A DNA stretch of 64,000 nucleotides, from contig NZ_OMOR01000001.1 in assembly GCF_900302465.1 (NCBI RefSeq), positions 2,108,001 through 2,172,000 of the forward strand, read 5' to 3'. The DNA is from Ascidiaceihabitans donghaensis (GTDB lineage: Bacteria; Pseudomonadota; Alphaproteobacteria; Rhodobacterales; Rhodobacteraceae). The notes under the pieces were generated by a model, which was not told the origin of the DNA, searched no databases, and saw only the letters and a list, made by a program, of their open reading frames with translations. Of the stretch, positions 46,063 to 54,382 are shown piece after piece. The translations under genes were made by a program, and so were the position numbers. The stretch's first letter is position 1; every line of letters starts with the position of its first letter.

Positions 46063-47282
46063 ATCAATGCTCCGTGAACCAAGGCCTTCAATTCGGGGCG
46101 TGCAGGATAGGAGGATGACGGCGAGAGCTGCGTGAAGAAGATCACCGAAAGATCCTGAACCGGATCAATCCAGAAAAACGTAGACGCCATCCCGCCCCAA
46201 CTGAAATCCCCTACAGATCCCGCAGACCGCGCTCTGGCCGGATCAAGGACAACCGCGCCACCCAATCCAAAACCCATGCCTTCCATCGGTTGTTCCGCAA
46301 AACTTTGCGGCCCCATAGACGCAATGTCGCCCGGCAAATGATTGCGCATCATGAAGGCGACTGTCGCTGTGGACAACAATCGCACATCCCCAAACATTCC
46401 ACCCAGCCGCAGCATTTCAGAAAAGCGCGCATAATCGTCAATTGTGCCGACCAGCCCCCCACCGCCCGACGCCATGGACGCCGCCAGAAAGGGCGACCCT
46501 TCGTTGGTATCGACACAACGCAAGGATGGTGCATCGCTGCCGTGTTGCGTTGCATTCAAGGCAAGCGGGTCGCCCATCAGGGGCGTATACAAGGATGCAA
46601 AACGGTCTTGGTGACCGGTGCGCACGGAAAAGCCTGTGTCTTCCATGCCCAACGGATCCAGGATCATTTGTTGTATTGTCAGTGCCAGGTCTTGGCCCGT
46701 GATCACCTCGATCACGCGTCCAATCACATCAATGCCAACCGAGTATTCCCAACGTGTGCCCGGCACGAAGGACAACGGCAATTTGGCGACCGCTTTGCAC
46801 ATATCAGCCAAAGCGCCTTGATCAGGCTTAAAGACAAGATCGTCTTCAGCCATTTCGGCGGCCAGCACACCAGGGTTGAACGGATAGCTCAGACCCGATG
46901 TATGCGTCAGCAACTGGTGCAACGTCGGACAAGGGCACGGCACAGTGTCGTCAATGTCTTTTGCCCCGGGGCGGAGGGCGCGACAGTCTTTGAATTCCGG
47001 TAGAAACCGCGACACCGGCGCGTCCAAATGCACCAAGCCACGTTCGACCAAAATCATCAAAGCCACAGTCGTCACAGGTTTGGTCATCGAATAGATGCGT
47101 GCAATTGTGTCGCGCTCAAACGGTCGCCGGGACGCAACATCTGCGTACCCAGCGGTATGGAAAAACCGCTCATGGCCGTTCTCAAGCACAAGCGTGGCGC
47201 AACCTGCAAACTTCCCGTCATCGACGTAGGATTGCATCCAAACTTTCACACGGTCCAAACGGCTCACATCAAGATTGAACAT
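46059..47282 (-). CDS. Serine hydrolase of the beta-lactamase/esterase (EstB) family
   Basis: 407 aa with the SxxK motif SMTKP (near 68-72), the YxN-type tyrosine in WEYSVGIDVIG and a C-terminal motif FSWGGMASTFFWIDPVQDLSVIFFTQ. There is no signal peptide, so it is probably cytoplasmic and an esterase rather than an antibiotic resistance enzyme. It lies between the crotonase and acetoacetyl-CoA synthetase genes with a four-base overlap, which suggests it acts on an acyl or lactone ester in the pathway. Confidence 0.88.
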   Translation of the reverse strand: MFNLDVSRLDRVKVWMQSYVDDGKFAGCATLVLENGHERFFHTAGYADVASRRPFERDTIARIYSMTKPVTTVALMILVERGLVHLDAPVSRFLPEFKDCRALRPGAKDIDDTVPCPCPTLHQLLTHTSGLSYPFNPGVLAAEMAEDDLVFKPDQGALADMCKAVAKLPLSFVPGTRWEYSVGIDVIGRVIEVITGQDLALTIQQMILDPLGMEDTGFSVRTGHQDRFASLYTPLMGDPLALNATQHGSDAPSLRCVDTNEGSPFLAASMASGGGGLVGTIDDYARFSEMLRLGGMFGDVRLLSTATVAFMMRNHLPGDIASMGPQSFAEQPMEGMGFGLGGAVVLDPARARSAGSVGDFSWGGMASTFFWIDPVQDLSVIFFTQLSPSSSYPARPELKALVHGALI

Positions 47283-47285
47283 AGG

Positions 47286-48029
47286 CTACCCCAACATCTT
47301 TTGCATGGCGGGCCGGGTTTCGTCGGTGAACCACAAATCAGGCTCTGCCGTTGTGGCCGTCTTTATTTGCGCAATCACTTCGCCCCTGATCTGGTGCTTG
47401 ATGGATGCAAAGGCTTTTGGGGGAAGCTGTGCAAACTCTTGGGCCGCTTCAAGGGCGCAGGCATGTAGGGCATCCGGTTCAACCACATCGTCCACAAGGC
47501 CCGCCGCCAATGCGGCCTCGGCGCCGATGGGTTTTCCACGTAAGATCAAACGACGCAACGTGTTGGTATCCAAGGTGGCACGGGCGATTTCCATCGGACC
47601 AACGGGGAAGTCCACACCGACACGAACCTCGGCCAAACCAAACTGTGCGCGGGTGTCAGCGATGCGATGGTCCGCAGCCAAAACGAAAAACAGCCCCCCC
47701 GCAATCGCCGCGCCGTTGACTGCGCATATGACGGGCTTGGGGCAACTGTATTGGGCCAAAAACCCTTCGTTCAGCCCGCGCACAATCGCTTTTTGTTGCG
47801 CTTCATTAAAGTCCTGAGCAGCTTTCAGGTTCAGTCCCGCAGACAGGACTTTCAAGGGGCTGGTCAGCATAATGGCCTTCACTTCCTTTTCCGCACCCAA
47901 TTGATGCAGGACATCGCGGTACCCCATCAACTTTTCCGGCGTCAACGCGTTGACGGGGGCCGCGTTCAGAGAAAGCTCTATGACACCGCCGTCGTGTTTT
48001 ATCTGCGTGATCCACTGTGTGTCTGTCAT
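47286..48029 (-). CDS. Enoyl-CoA isomerase-like crotonase (single catalytic Glu)
   Basis: 247 aa crotonase. The segment NGAAIAGGLFFVLAADHRIAD has no Glu at the first hydratase position, while GLAEVRVG keeps the second one. One Glu is the pattern of Delta3,Delta2-enoyl-CoA isomerases such as ECI1. The end (AMQKMLG) is as in ECI-type proteins. The first gene of the minus-strand operon, three bases before the serine hydrolase gene; divergent from the isomerase gene at 48179. Confidence 0.85.
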   Translation of the reverse strand: MTDTQWITQIKHDGGVIELSLNAAPVNALTPEKLMGYRDVLHQLGAEKEVKAIMLTSPLKVLSAGLNLKAAQDFNEAQQKAIVRGLNEGFLAQYSCPKPVICAVNGAAIAGGLFFVLAADHRIADTRAQFGLAEVRVGVDFPVGPMEIARATLDTNTLRRLILRGKPIGAEAALAAGLVDDVVEPDALHACALEAAQEFAQLPPKAFASIKHQIRGEVIAQIKTATTAEPDLWFTDETRPAMQKMLG

Positions 48030-48178
48030 TTTGCACCCCCTGTTTGGATCAAGTTTGCCGCACAGTGGAAGACGCTGAAAGGGAAATCTGCCCCAAGGGC
48101 ACGATTGACCGCAGCGTCACCCCAAGCGTAGCCTTTGGGAAAGGGTCAAGACCCCGCGACTTCAAGAAAGCCAACACT

Positions 48179-48784
48179 ATGCAAACGATTGAATTTTATT
48201 ACGATTTCAGCAGCCCCAATGCCTATATCGCCCACAAACTGTTGCCCGGTATTGCGGCACGCACAGGCGCAAAGCTGATCTATAAACCGTTTTTATTGGG
48301 CGGCGTGTTCAAAACCACAAACAATGCACCTCCGCTGGTCGCGTTTCGTGAGGTGGCGGGAAAAGTAGACTACATGCGCGTCGAAATGGCCCGTTTTTTG
48401 GAACGCTTTGAGGTGCCGTTAAAATTCAATCCGTATTTTCCCGTCAATACCGTGAATTTGATGCGGGGGGCCGTCTATGCACAGGGCAAACACTGGGAAA
48501 CAGCCTATATTGACCGGCTGTTTGACGCGATGTGGATCGAAGGCCGAAACCTCGCAGATTCTGGTGTCGTAGATGAGGTCCTCAACGATGTGGAAGTTCC
48601 GCAAAACAACTTTAATAATGCAACTCAAGATGCTGGAATAAAGTCACAATTGGCAGAAGTGACGCAAAATGCCGTGAATCGCGGGTGTTTTGGATCCCCC
48701 ACGATGTTTGTGGGCACAGAGATGTTTTTTGGCAAAGATTCTTTAAGCGATTTGGAATGGCGGTTAGGCACGCAAAGTCCCTGA
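48179..48784 (+). CDS. 2-hydroxychromene-2-carboxylate isomerase family (DsbA/GST-kappa fold)
   Basis: 201 aa from the ATG at 48179; the longer frame from 48017 adds no family sequence. MQTIEFYYDFSSPNAYIAHKLLP matches the family start, with the Ser that coordinates glutathione in FSSPNAY, and the end CFGSPTMFVGTEMFFGKDSLSDLEWRL is also typical. Named members act in naphthalene degradation, but many homologues lie in acyl-CoA gene clusters and their reaction is unknown. Monocistronic. Confidence 0.88.
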   Translation: MQTIEFYYDFSSPNAYIAHKLLPGIAARTGAKLIYKPFLLGGVFKTTNNAPPLVAFREVAGKVDYMRVEMARFLERFEVPLKFNPYFPVNTVNLMRGAVYAQGKHWETAYIDRLFDAMWIEGRNLADSGVVDEVLNDVEVPQNNFNNATQDAGIKSQLAEVTQNAVNRGCFGSPTMFVGTEMFFGKDSLSDLEWRLGTQSP

Positions 48785-48806
48785 CCGCTTCAAACGATGG
48801 GCATGC

Positions 48807-48829
48807 ACCGGACATCTAAAATGTCCGGT
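48807..48829 (+). terminator. Terminator after the isomerase gene
   Basis: ACCGGACAT and ATGTCCGGT make a perfect 9-bp stem with loop CTAAA, followed by ACGTTTTC. It lies between convergent genes (isomerase and livF). Confidence 0.8.
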
Positions 48830-48852
48830 ACGTTTTCACTATAGAAAGCCCG

Positions 48853-49554
48853 TTAGACCTCTAACCATTCTTTGCGAACATCATCACGTCCGCGCAGTTC
48901 GTCAGGTGTGCCTTCAAAGACAACTTTGCCATGTCCCATAACGTACACACGATCGGCAATATCCATTGCAATCGACAGCTTTTGCTCAACAAGCAACGTC
49001 GCTACGCCGCGCTTTGCGATCTCTTGCAAAACGTCGGCCACCCGCTGCACCATTTGCGGACTTAACCCTTCTGTTGGCTCGTCAATCATCACAAGTTCAG
49101 GATCGCCCATCAAGGTGCGGCACATAGTCAGCATCTGCTGTTCGCCACCCGACATCACGGATGCTTCAACATCGGCGCGTTCTTTCAGGTTCGAGAACAT
49201 ATCAAACATGTTTTCCATGCTCCAACGTCCCACACCTTCTTTCTGGCCCGGTTTCATACCCAAAATCAGGTTTTGACGGGTCGTTAATCCCGGAAAGATA
49301 TCGCGATTTTCAGGCACATACCCAAGACCGATGTTTGCGATCTCAAATGCCTTTTTACCGGCAATCTCCTGGCCCTTGAACTTCACCGATCCATGTGGTT
49401 CGACTTCACCCATGATCGCCTTGCAGGTGGTGGACCGCCCCACCCCATTGCGGCCCAAAAGGGCTACGATTTCGCCTTCCTGTATGTTCAGGTTCACCCC
49501 TTGCAGGATGTGCGATTTGCCATAATAGGCGTGCAGGTCTGTGACTTCGAGCAT
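48853..49554 (-). CDS. livF: ABC transporter ATP-binding protein LivF (second system)
   Basis: 233 aa with Walker A GRNGVGRS (the usual Lys is replaced by Arg), signature SGGEQQMLTMCRTLMG, Walker B LVMIDEPTEGLSP. The Walker A reading GRNGVGRST, rather than GRNGAGKST, is seen in many LivF-like proteins. It forms the ATPase with LivG and overlaps it by one base. It is the last gene of the second Liv operon. Confidence 0.92.
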   Translation of the reverse strand: MLEVTDLHAYYGKSHILQGVNLNIQEGEIVALLGRNGVGRSTTCKAIMGEVEPHGSVKFKGQEIAGKKAFEIANIGLGYVPENRDIFPGLTTRQNLILGMKPGQKEGVGRWSMENMFDMFSNLKERADVEASVMSGGEQQMLTMCRTLMGDPELVMIDEPTEGLSPQMVQRVADVLQEIAKRGVATLLVEQKLSIAMDIADRVYVMGHGKVVFEGTPDELRGRDDVRKEWLEV

Positions 49555-50312
49555 CAGTGGTCTGCCTCCAAAACTTCGCCCAGATAGGCTTCTTGCACTT
49601 TAGGGTTGGCGCGAACTTCTTCGGGGCGGCCTGTTGCGATGATTTCGCCGTAAACCAGCACCGAAATATAGTCAGCCAAACCAAACACCACACCCATGTC
49701 GTGTTCAACCATCACCAATGTCTTGTTTTCGGTGACTTTGCGGATCAGATCCACAATGTAGTCGGTTTCTGAATGGCTCATGCCTGCAGTGGGTTCGTCC
49801 AACATGATAACGTCAGCGCCACCGGCAATTGTGATCCCGATTTCAAGGGCGCGTTGTTCTGCGTAGGACAGAACCCCCGCAGGCAGATTGCGCCGCTCCG
49901 TCAGGTTGATCTGTTCGAGGATTTCCTCGGCCCCTTCCGTCAAAGCGCGGCTGCGATCCAACAAGTTCCAGAAGGAATACTTGTACCCCATCGACCACAA
50001 CAGCGCACAGCGCACGTTTTCAAACACTGTCATGTTGCCAAAGATGTTGGTGATCTGGAAGGACCGCGAAAGACCCATCCGATTGATTTCATGTGGGGCT
50101 TTACCCGCAAGATCCGCGCCATGAAGCGAGATCGTACCAGAGGTCTGCGGAAAACGCCCCGTGATCAGATTGAACAGCGTCGACTTGCCAGCGCCATTTG
50201 GACCGATGATCGCATGGCGTTCGCCTTTTGCAATTTCCAATTCCACGCCGCGGATGATTTCGGTTTTTCCAAAGGCTTTACACAGCCCGTTCAAATGTAA
50301 TGCAGCCGCCAT
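49554..50312 (-). CDS. livG: ABC transporter ATP-binding protein LivG (second system)
   Basis: 252 aa with Walker A GPNGAGKSTLFNLITG, the signature region replaced by LSYAEQRALEIGITIAGG (as in many LivG), Walker B VIMLDEPTAGMS and H-loop MVEHDMGVVFGLADYISVLVYG. It starts one base before the livM stop region and is coupled. It energises uptake of an unknown substrate, probably an organic acid used by the flanking acyl-CoA operons. Confidence 0.92.
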   Translation of the reverse strand: MAAALHLNGLCKAFGKTEIIRGVELEIAKGERHAIIGPNGAGKSTLFNLITGRFPQTSGTISLHGADLAGKAPHEINRMGLSRSFQITNIFGNMTVFENVRCALLWSMGYKYSFWNLLDRSRALTEGAEEILEQINLTERRNLPAGVLSYAEQRALEIGITIAGGADVIMLDEPTAGMSHSETDYIVDLIRKVTENKTLVMVEHDMGVVFGLADYISVLVYGEIIATGRPEEVRANPKVQEAYLGEVLEADH

Positions 50313-50313
50313 T

Positions 50314-51603
50314 TCAAACGCCTCCTTTTGGGGGTGTGTTGGCTTCGCCCCATGCCTCTTTCAAGGCAGGCGCGTTTTTGCGTGTGATCCAAAACGCCGC
50401 AGCCGTCACCGCGAAGGCGATGATCCATGGCACGATGCTGTGGCTGTCAAAAGTGGTCCAGAACAGGGTCATTTCATTATCTCCTGTGGCCGCGTGCCGA
50501 TAGTGGAACGTCATTTCGACCAAGCAGGCCAACCCCAACACCGCAATCAATCCAGGCAAAAGCGTTTTCACGTACGGCATGGTCAAAGTGCCAAGCTTTC
50601 CAAAGCGCATCGCAGGCACATGCATCATCATCAGCCCTGCAAGCCCCCCGGGGAAGAACATAACCGTGGCGAGGAACAAAGAGCCTGCATAGAACGCCCA
50701 AAGCTCTGTTTCCAAAGACAAAACCGTCTGCAACAGCGTGAAGGCAATCGCCCCAATGATCGGCCCGAAAAAGAAGCCGACGCCGCCCAGAAATGTCACC
50801 AGAAGGATCACACCGGAGGACGCCGCGTTCAGGTTTTCTTCGGTCAGGATCTCGTAGTTGATCGCAAACAACCCGCCCGCGATACCGCAGAAGAACCCAG
50901 ACGCCGCGAAGCTGTAAAAGCGAACCCAGCGTGCAGAGTATCCCAAGAATGCCGCCCGTTCGGGGTTATCGCGAACCGCATTTGCCATGCGCCCGACAGG
51001 TGTGCGTGAAAACAGATACATCAGAACCGCAGACACCATCAGCCAAAAGGAAATCAGGTAATACACTTCGATCTGTTTCAGAAACTCGATGCCAAAGAAT
51101 GGCAGACCATACGTCCGGTCGCCCGAAATCCCTTCTTCACCGCCAAAGAACGCCACGATGATGATCGAACAGGCCGCAATCAATTCCCCGACCCCAAGCG
51201 AGATCATGGCAAAGCGTGTGCCAGCCCCGGTCGTCGAAAACGATCCGATAAGCATTGCAAAGCCCATGCCAAACAAACCGCCAAACAGTGGCAGCAACGG
51301 CAAGGGAAAAGCCACTCCGAAATCTTCAACGTAGTTCATCACGTGCATGCAGAAAAATCCGCCAAGCCCCATGTAGACCGCATGGCCAAAGGACAGCATG
51401 CCCCCCTGACCCAGCAACATATTGTAGGCCAATGCAAAGATCACTGTGATCCACATCTGGTTCATAATGGTGATGGACGAATTGTTGGTGAAAATGAACG
51501 GCAAGATCAGCAGCAAAATCCCTGCAATAATCCATGGCATATAGGTGATGGACAGAATGCCTGCACGCATCGGCGAAGCGGTGTTTGTGGCTTGATTGCT
51601 CAT
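50314..51603 (-). CDS. livM: Branched-chain amino acid-type ABC permease LivM (second system)
   Basis: 429 aa and about ten membrane segments, with LivM motifs TYGLPFFGIEFLKQ, ANAVRDNPERAAFLGYSARWVRFYSFAASGFFCGIAGGLFAINYEIL and VTFLGGVGFFFGPIIGA. The C-terminal extension (370-429) has an extra membrane segment and a charged tail. It overlaps livH by four bases. Confidence 0.9.
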   Translation of the reverse strand: MSNQATNTASPMRAGILSITYMPWIIAGILLLILPFIFTNNSSITIMNQMWITVIFALAYNMLLGQGGMLSFGHAVYMGLGGFFCMHVMNYVEDFGVAFPLPLLPLFGGLFGMGFAMLIGSFSTTGAGTRFAMISLGVGELIAACSIIIVAFFGGEEGISGDRTYGLPFFGIEFLKQIEVYYLISFWLMVSAVLMYLFSRTPVGRMANAVRDNPERAAFLGYSARWVRFYSFAASGFFCGIAGGLFAINYEILTEENLNAASSGVILLVTFLGGVGFFFGPIIGAIAFTLLQTVLSLETELWAFYAGSLFLATVMFFPGGLAGLMMMHVPAMRFGKLGTLTMPYVKTLLPGLIAVLGLACLVEMTFHYRHAATGDNEMTLFWTTFDSHSIVPWIIAFAVTAAAFWITRKNAPALKEAWGEANTPPKGGV

Positions 51604-52556
51604 GCGTCACGGTTCCCAAATAGGCCATAAGGACGGAAGATCAGGATCAGCACCATCAAGATATAGGGCAGAATATCTGCGATCTGGGGGCTGGTGACCG
51701 TCCAAAGGTCTCTAAAAATATTGTCGTCCAGGTTCTCTGGTGTGGCGATGCCGATGGCGTTCAACACATCCGACATGGCAAGGTTATAGGCCTTGGCAAA
51801 TGTGGTGATCCAACCGATCAACAATGAAGCAACAAGCGCGCCCCAAAGCGATCCAAGGCCACCGATGACGATTGTTACGAACACGATCGAGCCCAGCACA
51901 AACGCCATGCCCGGGAACGTGCCCAAAACCGGCCCCGCGATGACCCCCGCAACACCCGCCAGCGCGGTGCCAACACCAAACACGCCCATAAAGATCAACG
52001 GAACATTGTGGCCAAGGGCTTCAACCGTTTTGGGATAGCTCAGTGCGGCTTGAATAATCATACCCACGCGTGTTCTGGTCAGGATGTACAACAGCCCGAT
52101 GAAGATCGCGATCGATATGAAGATCATGAAAATCTTGTAGGCGGGAATGGAATTGCCTGCGATGGCGAAGGCGGTAAAGTTTAATACATCCGGAATATCA
52201 AAGGGCATCTGGTTCTTGCCCCAGACAAACTGCACCAGCTCTTCGATCAACAACGCAAGCCCGAAGGTAAAGATCAGCTCGGGCACGTGACCATATTGGT
52301 GCACACGCCGCAATCCGTAGCGTTCAACCCCTGCCCCCATGACGCCCACGACCACGGGTGCCACCAGCAACGCGACCCAAAAGCCAAGCGCCAGACTGAT
52401 CTGGTATCCGAAATACGCGCCCAGCATGTAAAAGCTGGCATGGGCAAAGTTCAAAACGCCCATCATTGAGAAAATAAGCGTCAGGCCGGCCGAAAGCATA
52501 AACAACAGCAATCCGGTCACAAGCCCGTCGATAAGATTGACGAGGATGAGTTCCAT
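51600..52556 (-). CDS. livH: Branched-chain amino acid-type ABC permease LivH (second system)
   Basis: 318 aa with LivH motifs LIDGLVTGLLLFMLSAGLTLIFSMMGVLNFAHASFYMLGAYF, a central loop and FVTIVIGGLGSLWGALVASLLIGWI. It forms the permease with LivM. The operon order is binding protein, LivH, LivM, LivG, LivF, with overlapping stops throughout. Confidence 0.92.
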   Translation of the reverse strand: MELILVNLIDGLVTGLLLFMLSAGLTLIFSMMGVLNFAHASFYMLGAYFGYQISLALGFWVALLVAPVVVGVMGAGVERYGLRRVHQYGHVPELIFTFGLALLIEELVQFVWGKNQMPFDIPDVLNFTAFAIAGNSIPAYKIFMIFISIAIFIGLLYILTRTRVGMIIQAALSYPKTVEALGHNVPLIFMGVFGVGTALAGVAGVIAGPVLGTFPGMAFVLGSIVFVTIVIGGLGSLWGALVASLLIGWITTFAKAYNLAMSDVLNAIGIATPENLDDNIFRDLWTVTSPQIADILPYILMVLILIFRPYGLFGNRDA

Positions 52557-52640
52557 CGGTGCCCCCCAAAGGACTGTGGGTTGGTGGTTGGAAAAAGTGC
52601 AGTATGACCCGCCCCGCCGATCAAGCAGGACGGGCCAGTC

Positions 52641-52661
52641 AAAAAGCGCTTATGGGCGCTT
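52641..52661 (-). terminator. Terminator overlapping the binding-protein stop codon
   Basis: On the minus strand AAGCGC, CCATAA and GCGCTTTTT form a 6-bp stem with U's, and the TAA stop codon lies within the loop. It probably ends part of the transcription before livH. Confidence 0.6.
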
Positions 52662-53891
52662 CATGTTGCATGAGGACTCAGAGTCCGCAGATGCCATTTC
52701 GATCGTTTTGATCGCTTTCACACCATACTCGGACCCGTCGTAGGCAAAAGTAATGCCTTCTTTTGTGTGGGCCTGAATGTGGACGTTCTGGATCGCCTGG
52801 TGATCGTTTTCACGCATCATAACCTGACCGCCCCAGAGTGAATCGTAGGTCATGCCTTCCAGTTCGTAAGCAATTTTCACAACATCATCAGCCGTACCCG
52901 CAGCGTCGATTGCCGCAGCCAGCATACCAATGGTGTTGGTGATGCGGGATTGGTCGACGTTACCGTCAGGATACTTCGCCTTGAAGGCATTGTAGTAGTC
53001 GGCGGCCGCATCAGACACTGGCGGGTTGATCTGACCTTCAGACACCAGACGGATCACACCTTCGCCTGTTTCACCAAAGGCCGCCGTAATACCGGAACCC
53101 GCAGCATAGTAGGTGTAGATCGGGCCGTCATAGCCGTTCTCAACGATGGATTTGCCAAGACCCAGCATATCCGCACCCCAGTTGCCTGTGATGACCGCTT
53201 GTGCGCCGGACGCAACGATTTTGCGTGAATACGGGGTAAAATCTTTCACTTTGCCGATTGGGTGCAATTCGTCACCGACGATTTCGATGTCGGGGCGCTT
53301 TTCGCCAAGGAAACGATTGGCCGCAGCAGACACCGCTTTGCCGAACGAATAATCCTGGCCGATGATGTAGACCTTTTTGATGCCTTCATCGGCAGCAATT
53401 GAATCCGTCAGCGCGTCCATTTTGATGTCGGCGTTGGCGTCAAAACGGAAGTGCCAGAAGTTGCACTTGTCGTTTGTCAACGCCGGATCAACAGCCGCGT
53501 AGTTCAGGAAGAGAACACGGTCGTCTGGGTTACGTTTGTTATGCTTTTCAACGGCTTCCGTGATTGCGTTCGCAACACCAGAGGAGTTGCCCTGCGCGAT
53601 AAAGCGAATGCCCTGATCAATCGCGACCTGCAATTGGATCAGCGACTCTTTTGGGCTGATCTTGTTGTCAAAGGCGACGATTTCGATGTTTTGGCCACCC
53701 AGAACACCACCGTTTTGGTTGATCAAGTAGTCCGCCGCGAATTCAAATTGGTGCAGTCCGTTTGTGCCTGTGCTGGCAAAAGGGCCTGACAGTGGGTCAA
53801 TAAACGCGACTTTGATGTCGGCCATGACAGCCACAGAGCTGACAGACAGCGCCAGCGCTGCGGATACACCAAGTTTAATGGATTTACGCAT
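52650..53891 (-). CDS. Liv-type ABC transporter substrate-binding protein (second system)
   Basis: 413 aa with signal peptide MRKSIKLGVSAALALSVSSVAVMA and GGGAGGAA before the ATG. The type I periplasmic fold is clear (IKVAFIDPLSGPFASTG, KKVYIIGQDYSFGKAVSAAANRF, VITGNWGADMLGLGKSIVENGYDGPIYTYYA). It may bind an aromatic or aliphatic organic acid rather than an amino acid, since it sits among acyl-CoA genes; this is inference. The end has paired cysteine-free CNMKRP. Confidence 0.92.
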   Translation of the reverse strand: MRKSIKLGVSAALALSVSSVAVMADIKVAFIDPLSGPFASTGTNGLHQFEFAADYLINQNGGVLGGQNIEIVAFDNKISPKESLIQLQVAIDQGIRFIAQGNSSGVANAITEAVEKHNKRNPDDRVLFLNYAAVDPALTNDKCNFWHFRFDANADIKMDALTDSIAADEGIKKVYIIGQDYSFGKAVSAAANRFLGEKRPDIEIVGDELHPIGKVKDFTPYSRKIVASGAQAVITGNWGADMLGLGKSIVENGYDGPIYTYYAAGSGITAAFGETGEGVIRLVSEGQINPPVSDAAADYYNAFKAKYPDGNVDQSRITNTIGMLAAAIDAAGTADDVVKIAYELEGMTYDSLWGGQVMMRENDHQAIQNVHIQAHTKEGITFAYDGSEYGVKAIKTIEMASADSESSCNMKRP

Positions 53892-54382
53892 AGAAGTTCC
53901 TCCCTAGAACAATATCCGACATACATCTCGTGTATTTCGTTAGTGTCGGTATGCAGGAAGCGTCGCACACGTAGGATATAAGTCAAGCTTTTGAAAAACC
54001 GCCCTTTTGCCAGCCTAAAGCGGCATTGAATTAGGAAAAATGAGACTATTTGTCTTGTTTTTTGACCCGCGAATTGCTGCACATGCACCTATTTACGTGA
54101 ACGTCATGCTGTACAATGTTGAAAGTATTGTAGAGTTTTCGAAATTCTTACGGATACAAACCACTCCGCACTTTCTGCAAGTGCAAAACACCCCGACAGG
54201 CGGATTGTCATATCACGTTTTACAGTCATCAAATCGACTGAAAGTGACGCAAGGGCATTTGGGCGTGCAAGAACACGCAAAAGGGCCAAAGCGCGTGTGT
54301 GCCTTGGCCCTTAAAATTCGAAGAGTGCGGTATGCTCGATTCTTGAACCTTTGCCGAAAACAAAGGCAGGCAAGTCAGGGTG
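53892..54382. promoter_or_regulatory. Intergenic region upstream of the second Liv operon
   Basis: This 491-base gap holds the promoter of the binding-protein gene on its left and the terminator of the phosphotransferase operon on its right (54291-54316). A CCGACA/TGTCGG inverted repeat (53916-53921 and 53944-53949) lies within the leader of the binding-protein gene and could be an operator. The rest is AT-rich with no supported coding sequence; a 154-codon plus-strand frame here was rejected. Confidence 0.45.
54291..54316 (-). terminator. Terminator of the phosphotransferase-thiolase operon
   Basis: AAGGGCCAA and TTGGCCCTT form a perfect 9-bp stem (54291-54299, 54304-54312) around a loop of four bases on one reading, with further unpaired bases possible. 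On the minus strand TTTTGC follows the stem. It lies about 70 bases after the phosphotransferase stop. Confidence 0.6.

Noticed and set aside
46059-47282. Beta-lactam resistance gene
   Set aside because: Although of the beta-lactamase fold, it lacks an export signal and is locked into an acyl-CoA operon; an esterase is more likely.
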